Shown: positions 23,501 through 32,020 of the stretch, piece after piece
How the letters are laid out: the number at the start of each line of letters is the position of its first letter
Numbering within the stretch: the first letter of the stretch is position 1
Assembly: GCA_964036045.1 (NCBI GenBank)
Contig: OZ038378.1
Location: forward strand, 179,659,754-179,723,753
Reading direction: 5' to 3'
Origin: Eutreptiella sp. 'Long Island Sound 2002'
Lineage: Eukaryota; Euglenozoa; Euglenophyceae; Eutreptiales; Eutreptiaceae
Length of the DNA stretch: 64,000 nt
The notes under the pieces: model-generated
Told to the model about the DNA's origin: nothing
Seen by the model: the letters and a program-made list of their open reading frames with translations, nothing else
The model's database searches: none
Position numbers and translations under genes: made by a program

Positions 23501-23969
23501 GACCCCTCCTGAGTTTATTCAAGCGATTGGGCTACGGGCATTCTCTGCCTGCGCCCAGGTGCTGCCCTCCTCTGTCTTATGCCCCAATATGTGGTCAGTG
23601 ACTCGATACGAACCTGGCAGTGGCCTGAGGAGCCACGTAGACGTCCCTCAGCTAGGCCCTTATGTCCTGGATGGCTCCTTTGGGTCAGGTGCGGAAATGG
23701 TTTTCCAACCGCGTCCCCTCCCCGGATCCACCCTCTTTAAGAAAAGGCAAAAAGTCTTCCTACAGCGCCGCAGCCTCCTCCTAATTTTTGCGGAAGCCCG
23801 CGACAAATGGAAACACCAAATCCCAGCTCGCGACTATGACACAGTGGAGAAGCGGCGCATTCCCCGAGACTCCAGGGTATCCCTTGTCTTCCGTCACACT
23901 GGTGTAGGAACGGGCCTCCATACGACATCCTCAGAGCCCCCGGACCCAGAGCAACATGAGACGAATTAA
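20565..23969 (+). CDS. LINE ORF1: large protein with C-terminal AlkB-like 2OG-Fe(II) oxygenase domain
   Basis: The ATG at 20,565 opens 1,134 codons ending in TAA; an upstream in-frame TTG is unlikely as start. Residues 1-270 are hydrophilic and Pro/Glu-rich, with two exact 24-residue repeats. Residues about 270-900 form a folded region I do not recognise. Residues about 925-1115 match AlkB-family dioxygenases: FISNEFFSEEEEALVM and W in the first strands, then H1024-V-D1026 (iron ligands), distal H1084 in DKWKHQIPAR, and the 2-oxoglutarate-binding Arg pair around 1104 and R1110 in RVSLVFRH. AlkB enzymes oxidatively remove N-linked methyl groups from DNA or RNA; the W-K-H-x-I-P-x-R pattern is closest to the AlkBH8/RNA-type branch. 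All catalytic positions are kept, so activity is plausible. Known plant-virus AlkB domains repair viral RNA methylation; a similar role on element RNA is inference. Confidence 0.85.
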   Translation: MSQVGLKERSAKDKTESKQLKSVKSFIARTQAKVDAKLTQSRLLPTLSPAKRENDPFHPSLDLSPSHEEGTSSNVISDDEQPEDVAKELFPLAETTAHTVKGKGAQEPQHQIQAPAPPTNSEKVQDSVPKGTHENTEAPAPPTNSEKVQDSVPKGTHENTEGSHPHDAEESKQQEESREDPCGDSAMNNNAALNDNARRTNEVEPDNSLLTPREEQSTPSAIPSPEGTHEKAEDGEDPTPDETDGNSGKPFFNPSLAPDGVFAKFLVKHKGEINTHDQQALWGETHVHETLGVDTNQLVLEKHHKQVIYDQVHPTIDLCASDGCTFFHDIDCSGNNAYSTIGHDYFRYLKDVLHHHPKFYIFPHPQDYYNSKYKYGNTWTEWAHAINEALQEAFDSGVVYEGSFILPGMEDNLSAETLYMNPLNPGMISLAPWVCGVDRLSDANTYNPSPNPDGSVRLNLLDSPQYPYFHLHLSTRHKHHAHIRYGDIMHPHTSLQWAINKVDGNVQVAAVRTTLRFEVARHLLPNFTVSSPKELSKKSKRERGEYWRRRGNARDFFVLVNRLFHFENDHISVNSKNAFFPEERIQPLQSSSEHMFRFDYTIPTPLAEKLLSTILQHPLWTLGKVFCIRGSDLGKDKTFKIVPSKAYKQATPDFKQIDVWKSLLTREAARRCGILGAIPRTQHEFYVCMNYHNTPLLPQRDSLTSMSYMLFQENNLVTYRGTTGAMISWGGYSSWRSKHPGHKVDLSASPRKMHKKAPPPPSSVKACFNPLPEPPDPELVEVHAPSSTPDVDVMFGVSLLGKIRHISLFSAPMAKVRVYRVKYAHYESALLAEGFTVSQLVFHPECPDTAARDNLLAPANPLVSEAQDFLSRVIEAATAYGSAEQLSLARDHYLSTSKPLSLTEKIAQLHLQTGKVFDPIPEITGAFISNEFFSEEEEALVMSYSADENHQWLSEGHRTMLHFGFRYNPESKEVEPFEPTPPEFIQAIGLRAFSACAQVLPSSVLCPNMWSVTRYEPGSGLRSHVDVPQLGPYVLDGSFGSGAEMVFQPRPLPGSTLFKKRQKVFLQRRSLLLIFAEARDKWKHQIPARDYDTVEKRRIPRDSRVSLVFRHTGVGTGLHTTSSEPPDPEQHETN
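20904..21047 (+). repeat. two 72-bp tandem repeats in LINE ORF1
   Basis: Units at 20,904-20,975 and 20,976-21,047 each encode the same 24 residues (starting APAPPTNSEK, ending GTHENTE). They lie in the disordered N-terminal part, and the sequence looks identical between units, so the duplication is recent or homogenised. Confidence 0.9.
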
Positions 23970-24107
23970 GGAACCTACACTCGGCGTCACCCTTCTGTGC
24001 ACACAAAACGTAGTCTTCGCTTTAAGGCCCCAGATACCCTCCATCACCATTATTGCATGTTCTCAGGCATGGCAAGGCCATCGCTCTACCACTCCCCTTG
24101 TACGTAA

Positions 24108-25869
24108 CATGAATTCCTTAACCCCTGTAACCGCCAGGTATGCCCTGACCGGGCTGATCTGTGCTCACTGTGTACCAGACTACAAAATCCTGTGGTCCCC
24201 CTTGTGGGAAGCTCTGATGAGTATACCGAATGCTACCTGTCCCCATATTCTTTCTGCCCCCCTTCCACCCGTCAGTGCCACCGCAGTAGTAGTAGCATGA
24301 GACGGTGTCAAGAGGTCCTCGCCCGCGTGGGCGTGCACGGTGCCTCCCTCACCGCCACCGTCTCTCGCATCGCGGAGATTCTCCCTGTGGAGCAAGCACA
24401 CATCAATCCGAGAATATTGGTCTCAGACACAAGTGTCTCCACAGACCTGGCTATACACCCCTCTCTTCGCACTGCCTGTGACACGGCCTTACGCCACTCG
24501 CCCAAAGCATACGCACAAGCACTTCACTCTCGGATTTCTGCACTAGAACAGTGCAAACCCGACCCCTCAATACAGAATGAGGACCCTGCCCACATACCAA
24601 CGCTTCTGACACCGGACTCCCCACTGGGTGCCCGCTGTTCCTCCATTCGGACACCCTCCTTCCCCCCTCCCCCCCAAGTGCACAAGCCCTTCAAACCTAA
24701 ACGCTTGCGCCGCCCCCCCCCTTCTCTTCCCTCCGTCCCGGCCATCCGTGTCGTGTCCTTCAACACGGCAAAGAGCCAGAACACACCCCCGGCAATCTTG
24801 CACTTCCTAAACGAGGGATATGACATTATACTCCTTCAGGAGCTCAACTCTCCCCCTCTCCTCCCACAGCGGTACGCCTTCGGCAATGACCGCGCTAAGG
24901 TCTTCTCAAATGTCTGCGGCCACAGACACGGGGTGTCGGTCATTGCAGGCCCGCGCATCGCGAGATATACCAGCTGTGTCCCGCCCAGAGACAGCGACGG
25001 CCTTATCTGTGGTGCCAAAATATCCCTACCGGAGGCAACTCCCTTACACGTCTTCTCAGTTTACTCCCCCCCGGTGCGCACGGGGGCCCCAGCTCCGTAC
25101 CGCGACACCATACAGCGAGTTCTTGCTTCTTATTTCAACGATCATCCCAATCACATCCTGGGGGGTGATTTTAACTGCGTTCTGGATCCCGAACTTGACC
25201 AGCACAGCTTGGTCGATCTACATGAGTGGCACTGGCTCACAGGGGAAAGTAGAGTACCTCCCATCTAGGTTGGTGGACACTTTCAGGTCAGAGCACCCCT
25301 CCCTCAGGCAGTACACCCGCTACGCAAGCGACCGCTGGGACAGCGAAGCAAGGCTGGATTACATCTTTGCGTCCCCTCGTCTAATGTCGCACTTTCCCCT
25401 TCTGGATGCGTGGGTCCTCACGGACTACACCATCTCTGACCACCACCCAGTGGTTGCGGTCTTCCAGTGCCCCTCCCCGATCCTTCTGTCTCAGCCCCCA
25501 CTCCCCCCTTGCATTTTTCGGAAGCTTTCTAGTGACGAAAAGCAACAATTCTCCAACAGCATACGGCTCATCTCTGACTGGTGCCGGGACCTCCAGGACG
25601 CCCCTGCCAGGGCCCCATTGGAAGAGGTCATCGCCGCCACCGATTCTCTCCTTATGCAGGTTGGGTCTGCGTACCACAAAATCACGCGTCTGAAGCCGCA
25701 GCGCAAGGACCAAGAGGGCTACGGCAAGCTCAGGAAATTATTACGCTCACCCCCGCCTCCTTCTTCCCCAGCATTTCCCGAGCACATTGCGGAAGTTCAG
25801 TCCGTGGTAAACACCCTACGGTCCTCGGACGAAACCAAAGCGAAGAGAAAGCTTCACAGTAGTCTGGTC
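24108..25869 (+). pseudogene. LINE endonuclease region (EEP/AP-like), frameshifted
   Basis: The frame of ORF1 reopens after TAA 24,105-24,107; the first good ATG is 24,297. The stretch before it is Cys-rich (NPCNRQVCPDRADLCSLC). Endonuclease motifs follow: VVSFNTAKSQNTPPAIL, then IILLQELNSPP (catalytic Glu), ILGGDFNCVLDPELD (Asp and Asn), and, after a frame change near 25,230-25,260, RLDYIFASP and SDHHPVVAVF (catalytic Asp-His). This is the exonuclease-endonuclease-phosphatase fold used by LINEs to nick target DNA. The frameshift, and a TGA at 25,870-25,872 before the RT part, inactivate this copy as written. Confidence 0.85.
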
Positions 25870-26796
25870 TGAGGGGTCCAGATGAAAACCACAGTTGCTC
25901 GCACCCTCTGCCCTAAAGACCTAGAGCCTCTCGTAGTCAGGGATCCAGCCACCAAAGAGCTCCTGAGTGACCCGGCGGATGTAGCTAAAGTTTTTGGGGA
26001 CACCCTGCTTCATCTTGGAGGGCATCCAGATTACGCCCCCCCCAAGGACTTCGTCAACGAGGTCCTGTCCCACTCCCCCACATGCCCCGCTTCTGCCAAG
26101 AACGACCACATACCTCCTGTGACCTGGCAGGAGTTCCAGAACCACTTAAAGCACAGTAAGCCATCAAAAGCCGGGGGGCCGGACAAAACAAACAACTACA
26201 TCCTGGCCCTCTATCCGGAACCCATTGAACGTTTTTTCCACTCCATTTTAAACCGCTTCCTCCACTCGCCGCTGCCGCCGCACTGGCTATGCGCAAAAAT
26301 ATGTTTGCTTTATAAAAAAGGCGACCCTTTCTCCCCTTCAAACTACCGCCCTATTGCCCTCTTAAACTGTATTTACAAACTCTTGGCCACTTTTGCCTGC
26401 AAACACCTGCGCGCTCAGGCTTTTGCACACGACATCCTTTCAGAAATCCAGCACGGTGGCCTTCCCGGCCACCAATGCGCTGATCATCTGTATCACCTCA
26501 AAGCCCTTTATGCAAAATCGAAGAAGAGCTACTCGCTGTTCATCGATTTCAATAAAGCCTTTAATTCAGTGCCTCATGGCACACTCTAAACCGTCCTCGA
26601 ACGGGCGAATTTTTCTGCTTCCACAATTTCTCTCATAAAGCAACTATACTCCTTCCCTCAAGACAGCCCCATCATCAATGGCCGCACTCCCCACGCACAC
26701 CTCCAAACCAGGGGCCTCCGACAAGGATGTCCCCTCTCCCCCCTACTCTTCATTCTCTATCTCAACTCCCTCTTCCACCATTTTTTTGCCACTGTG

Positions 26797-26808
26797 CCCC
26801 CCCCCCCC
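26797..26808. repeat. 12-C homopolymer at a frame change in the RT
   Basis: Upstream RT motif B and downstream motif C are in different frames, and this run is the only low-complexity sequence between them. Its length could be an indel, a sequencing or assembly error, or a slippage site. Confidence 0.75.
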
Positions 26809-28411
26809 GGGCAAATGCCCGCACTAGCCACCACGCCTACATCGACGACATCCTGATCAGAAGTGAGGACGTCAACTACCTCCAAAACAGCCTCAACTAC
26901 TTCGATGGGCCAGCCAGGGACTGGGGACTGGACATGAATGTGTCTAAGACCGAAGTCCACGCCAATGGCACAGCCCCCCAAAAAGAGTTTCTGACACCCA
27001 GGGGCTCGGAGTTCCACACGTACAACAAAAAAACGGGTCGCCCGCACACATGCTATAAATACCTGGGGGTTTATCTTTTTACTTGCCACCAGACACAGGG
27101 CCTGTTTCACATGCTCAAGGCGGAGATCCAGAGTTATTTTGCCCGGCTCTCTCCCTTGCCTCTTACACTTAGTGAGAAGGTCCGACTGAAGAACTCTCAG
27201 CTGGTCCCAGCACTCGCCTACCGCTTAGTCACCCACTCTCTTTCCCCCAACCAGCTCGAAAAGCTTCAGGCACTTATCTGGGCGGGAATTACGTCTCGCA
27301 GCATCACACGTCTAGTCTCCCCGAAAGACCGTTTCGCGGCTCGCCCAAAGGGAGGATTGGGAATGAAGTTCCTACCGCACAGCGTCCACGTTGCCACAGT
27401 GAACTATGGACTACGGGCCCTTTGCGGCCTTGCCCCAAAGTCAGTTGGCCCCCTGTACGTCCAGTCTTTACTTAGCTCGAACCAGAGGGCCTCGGACCCG
27501 GTGCAATACTCTTTTATGGACTCCATCCATGCTCTTGGCATATCTTTCCACAGCATAGGCCCGTGGAGACCCACTGCTATTCGGGATCTAACGCCTGGTA
27601 CCCAGCTAACCATTAGGTTCAAGTCAGGACAGGCCACAGGAAGAGTGACCGAGGCCACCTCCAAATGGGCCAACGTCTCGTTCCACGACGGGGTCTACTC
27701 GGTGGATACCCACACGTCCTACACCATGCACATGCCATGCCACGCCGTCATGGATTACTCCCGCCCCTCTCACTTCCAGCTAGTCCCTGAATTTTTGCGC
27801 CCTCAAGAGACGATCCCCGAACCCCCAGCGCCACCGCACAACGCACACGCACTGGGAATCAGCCAACACGGCCATCTCTTCGCTCTGCAGGCACAACACT
27901 ACCTAGAGAAGAAGTCTCTCGACGAGTGGGGATGCCACGATGCCGCGGAGGCACTAACCAGGCCGCCGGCCCCCGGCCTACAGCGGGTGTGGCTACATTC
28001 CGATGGCTCCTCCGGAGAGTCCCGCCAAGCGGCCGCCATCACGGCCTTTCTACCCGACGGTACAACCAGAGTCCTGTGCCTATCCTCACCGCATCCCTCT
28101 TCTCTGGGCTCGGAGTTCTGGGGGGCGGTAGCAGCCATTCGCTGGATCCACAGGGAACTTTCCCAATACGAAGTATGTTTGTTGATTGACAACGAACAGG
28201 TGGTGTCCACCCTCCAGAAATGCCAAGTCCGTAGGCCCAGCCCGTTCCAAGACGACACATGGACCGTCGCCGTACACAGCGCCCTACGTCTCATTACCAA
28301 CCCCCTCCACATCATGTGGATTAAAGGTCACGCCAATTTTATTGGCAACGAAATCTGCGACCATTTTTCTAAATGGGCAGCTCACAGCCTGATTTTTACC
28401 CCGGACCTCCT

Positions 28412-28425
28412 CCCCCCCCCCCCCC
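28412..28425. repeat. 14-C homopolymer at a frame change after RNase H
   Basis: The RNase H frame continues only about 100 bp past this run before a TAG, while a long open frame (to 29,599) begins across it. It is the second case in this LINE where a C run marks the shift. Confidence 0.75.
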
Positions 28426-29599
28426 ACTGGGCTCAGTGGCGGTACACCACTTGCCTGTCCTCCACAAGTCTAAGGTACAGCAATTCCCCCACCTATTGCC
28501 GCGGCATTCCCATAGCAACATAGCGGTCGGCCCCAGCTTCAGCCTGTACAACAAAACTTCCTGGTTTTCGTCCCTGTTTTTCAAACTGGCGTCCGGGTGC
28601 TACAATGTGCACGGGTACCAGTGGAGCAATATGCTCCACGACTACCACTGTTCCAGGTGCGAACAGCACCATCCTTTCGACCCTTTATCTTGCCTGGCCT
28701 TCTGCAAAGCGTTGGACCAGCACGTCCAGGCATACGTCTCCTCCTGGGGGACCCCTTTCAGCCCCATTGTCCTGCACTGGTGGCTCTCTGGACCCTCAAA
28801 AGCTGACCGCAGGAACTTCATGAGAACTCTGGTACCAAAGTCCCTATGGTCCTGCCTCTCCAAGCCAATCCCGGGCTCCACTCGCGCCGAGCACAGAGCC
28901 ATGCTTGGCCTAGCCCTGGAGGAACGCGTAAGGCACCTGGACAAGGCTGTCCACCAAGCACATGATTGGCTGTGTTCGAATCCTCTCCCTTGGGACCCAA
29001 TACTTTGGGCGCACCCCTCCGACCCCCTCAACCCCTTCTCGGTTTCGCACGGTGAGTTCAGTACCTCCGTCCACATGCCCCCTCGGACCCGCCCCGTATA
29101 CCAGCACCCCCCACCTCTCCCTAAACACGCCTTAAAAAAACCGTCCAAGCCAGCGTCAGCAAAAGCACAACCAACCACGCGCCGCACGCCGAAAAATTCC
29201 AAACGCCCGTCCAGCCGCGCATCCGCACCACGCCCCCCCCCCCCCCTCGGCCATTCCCCGCCCTCCTCAGCACTCACGCCCACGGCCACCACAAAAAGGC
29301 CATCGATCACCACAAACCCACCAGGCCACAATCGTTTGGGCGCCCCCAAAGCGCGCCAAGACCGCTCTCCCCCTCCCACCCCAAGCTCCAAGACACGCTA
29401 CCGTCAAACACGCCTACCTCTCCCCTCAAGGCCCACCCTTACTAGGTGCCCAGGCCCGACTGCCCCTGCCCCCCCCCACTCCAACGCCTCCCGGGACATC
29501 CGGAATTTTTTCCGCCCATCCAGCGATTTTCTGTCTCCTCCTCTCGACCCCTTCAGCCCTCCGCCCCTTCCGGAACCCCCCCCCTTCCCCACAGGGTAA
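28426..29599 (+). pseudogene. LINE C-terminal Cys/His-rich and Pro-rich tail
   Basis: Downstream of RNase H a continuous frame encodes about 390 residues to a TAA at 29,597-29,599. Near its start, DYHCSRCEQHHPFDPLSC contains a C-x2-C-x-x-H-H...C pattern that could bind zinc, as the nucleic-acid-binding CCHC/CCHH tails of many LINE ORF2 proteins do. A Trp-rich segment follows (LHWWLSGPSKADRRNFM). The last 170 residues are Pro/Ser/Arg-rich, basic and presumably disordered. It belongs to ORF2 and is separated only by the frame change at the C run. Confidence 0.7.
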
Positions 29600-29723
29600 A
29601 TCAGCGTTCACCTAACCTAACCATCAGAGCAGCCGTGTACATATCTTTATATGTTGATGTAAATACTTTCATTGGGGGACGTCAGCCCCAGAACAAGTTG
29701 ATGCGGTTAAGAACATTCAAAAA

Positions 29724-29738
29724 AAGGCATATGCAGGA
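29724..29738. repeat. LINE target-site duplication, right
   Basis: AAGGCATATGCAGGA follows the LINE's terminal A run and matches 20,275-20,289 exactly. Confidence 0.9.
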
Positions 29739-30140
29739 GGGTGGACAGGAAAACGCCTGAGTTCAGGCCATATATAGTCTGCAGACACACGTCGACTGGT
29801 CTGGATCCCGCATGTGCCATGGGACCAGACCACACATCAAAAAAACCGCAATGCCGATGACAGCGGCATCCGTTGCGCAATGTCGCATGGGTTTCAAGGC
29901 CCCAAGAGCTCAGAAAAGTAAGGTCAGTCGCCCTGCCTGGTTTCCCAAGGATTCAGCAGGTGGGGAGTGACGAATAGAAGTGAAAGAGAGGGGCCATCCT
30001 CCTCTGGATTCAGCAGGGGGGGGGTATATGGCCACTCTGATGGCAGGTCACCGAAAGATGAAAGAGAGCAAGCAAGTAAGGGACGATCCGTCGACCAAAC
30101 AAGCACTCAAACTGCATCAGGGGAGAGCTCAGGACGCTGA
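29739..30140. other. element A 3' internal non-coding segment (pol side)
   Basis: This lies between the LINE and the end of element A pol. It has no gene. Two loosely related blocks around GGATTCAGCAGG(T/G)GGGG (about 29,950 and 30,005) are visible. Confidence 0.6.
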
Positions 30141-32020
30141 TCAGGCGCCCCTGGCTGCAATCACCCGGGTGAGTGCTGCCAAGTCCGAGACATGGATCTT
30201 GTTCTTGTGCTTGCGGATGTACTCCATGAAGGGAGAGTCAATCCGCGGCCCGAACGAGGAGACGGGTTCCCTGGTGTCGTGGGACGGCCCATAGCCTCGC
30301 CAGCGAACCTTGAACTCCAGGCCTCCGGGTGCAGAGGCGTTCGGACGCTGAGCCAGGATCTTCTCGACAGTATAGTCGTCCTGCTCAGCATAATCGTCGT
30401 CCGAATCAGCCTCATGTGCGGCGTAGCTCAGGGACACATGTTGGCCATGGAGGTCGGGTTCACGCACACGGAGTTGACCGTGACCCACCTTGATGCGGTA
30501 GGTGTCCTCACCAATCCTGCGGACCACCTCTCCGGGTGTGAACCAGGTCTTGGTGCGGTGGGTGCCCATAGGGCGGGGTCTGATCACCCACACCGGGTCT
30601 CCCACCCTGAACGTTTGCGCTGTCGAGCTCGGGGCGGACTTCTGACGCTCAGCATGCTCCTTCTGGAGCTGCTGGCGGATGTCCCGCGCCGTTTGCTCTT
30701 GCCGCGCGCAGAATTCCTTGGCATCCATAGCCATGCCATCACCAGACAATGGAAGTCCCCGACCAAGGGGGTCCCTGCCGAACAGAATCTGGTGAGGGGA
30801 CAAACCACCCGGAGTGGGGGTGTCATGATGGGCCTTCAGAGCGGGCCACATCTCCTCAAACCAGTTCCGACGTGGATTGGTGATGTGAATCCTGCGCAGC
30901 TTCTCGAACAGCTGCCGTCCAGCCACTTCAGCTCGGCCGTTAGCCTGGCTGAGATAAGCGACGCTCTTCGCATGACGTATTCCCATGAGGGAACACATGG
31001 CCTTGAACCAGCCACCAGTAAACTGGGGCCCTCGGTCACTGCAAATGCTGCGGGGGATGTCAAAGACGGTCAGCCAATGACGAATCATCATGACTGCCAC
31101 TTCCTTGGCAAGCAACCCCTTTTTGCATGCCGGAACGGCTACTACGTAGCCACTGTGGCGATCCACACAAAGAACCACACAGTCAAAGGTCTCTTTGCCA
31201 ATGTGCACTTCGGGCATGGGGAAGACGTCCATGGCCACGCTCTCCATGGGCTGGTCAGGAACCAGGGTCCATTGGGCTTCCCCTTTGACGTTCCGGTTAT
31301 CGGGATTACAGGCCTGACAGACCGAGCAACCCTTCCTGACCTTCTTGATGGCGGTGTAGAGACCGATGTGGTCGACCTCAAACCGACGCTGCATGTCCAG
31401 TGCTTGCTTCTTGACCCCTGGGTGCAGCATGTGGTGGTGCCAAGCTTCACAAAGCTCGAGCACTCGGGACTCTGGTACTAGCAGCTTACCCTTCCGGTAG
31501 AGCTTGCCATCTTCCTCAGTCAGCCCCTTTGGCCACTTCTGCCCGTCAACAGGGTCGGTCACAGCCCTATACTCGGCTGCAAAGGCCTCAGACTTAGCGT
31601 AGTCGTCAGTCCAGTCGTCCTGGAGGCAGGATTCAGGGAAGAGGTGCTTGTCAGACTCAGCTCCATCAGGGGCGAGTACTCTGACCGCTCTGCCCATCCT
31701 CATTCCGAGGGGGGCATCCGCAGCCATGACGACGAAGCATTTCACACCCTCCTCCTCTATCAGGCGCTCCATTTCAATGATCCTCTTGGCTTCAGCGGTC
31801 TCAGCCTCATCGCCATGGGCAGAGATATCCGTCATGCCCTTGCTGGCGGGATAGGCCCACCTGCTGACACAGTCCGCCACGGTGTTGTCCTTTCCAGGAA
31901 CATACACAACCGTGAGGTCGAACTTGGCCAAGGTCTCATGCCATCTTGCCCTTCGGGAGGCGGGACCAGAGGGGGTGTCCACGTGCTCCTTGTGCCACGA
32001 CTGCAGACTCTCATTGTGGT
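30141..32020 (-). pseudogene. element A pol 3' part: RNase H end, integrase, chromodomain
   Basis: This frame (stop TGA at 30,141-30,143) picks up RNase H after a shift near 32,010-32,025 with SLQSWHKEHVDTP, then VVYVPGKDNTVADCVSRW. Integrase follows: an HHCC zinc site around residues 225-265 (HHHMLHPG, CSVCQAC), then catalytic D in AMDVFP, D in CSDRGPQFTGG and E in NGRAEVAG about 36 residues later. The C-terminus has a GD(P)VWVIRP-type SH3-like region and a chromodomain (DYTVEKILAQRPN, EFKVRWRGYG). In the chromodomain the usual TWEP is TREP, so one aromatic-cage-adjacent Trp is lost. Chromodomains direct integration to modified histones in chromoviruses. The frameshift disconnects this part from the upstream pol. 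Confidence 0.88.

Larger units (their letters stand above)
25873..28430 (+). pseudogene. LINE reverse transcriptase and RNase H
   Basis: The RT region runs 25,873 to about 27,700. Motifs in order are SKAGGPDKTNNYIL, ICLLYKKGDPFSPSNYRPIA, LFIDFNKAFNSVPHG (motif A), RGLRQGCPLSPLLF (motif B), HAYIDDILI (motif C, both catalytic Asp) and DMNVSKTEV. RNase H follows: WLHSDGSSGESR (Asp), GSEFWGAVAAI (Glu), VCLLIDNEQVV (Asp), KGHANFIGNEICD (His and final Asp). A TAA at 26,587-26,589 lies just after motif A. The frame changes at the 12-C run 26,797-26,808, between motifs B and C. All catalytic residues survive, so damage may be limited to the stop and homopolymer length. The enzyme would copy element RNA at the nick; RNase H would remove the RNA strand. 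Confidence 0.88.
20290..29723 (+). mobile_element. 9.4-kb LINE with AlkB-domain ORF1, AP-endonuclease, RT and RNase H
   Basis: A 15-bp target duplication flanks the element, which has no LTRs and ends in a short A run (TTCAAAAA). The domain order is a long N-terminal protein with a C-terminal AlkB-like oxygenase, an EEP/AP-type endonuclease, RT with YIDD, RNase H with all acidic residues, then a Cys/His-rich and Pro-rich tail. EN-RT-RNase H order fits the I/R1-like supergroup of LINEs. It is probably a full-length insertion because it begins 275 bp before the first ATG. ORF1 is open; the second coding region is broken by nonsense codons and shifts at C-runs. Confidence 0.92.
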
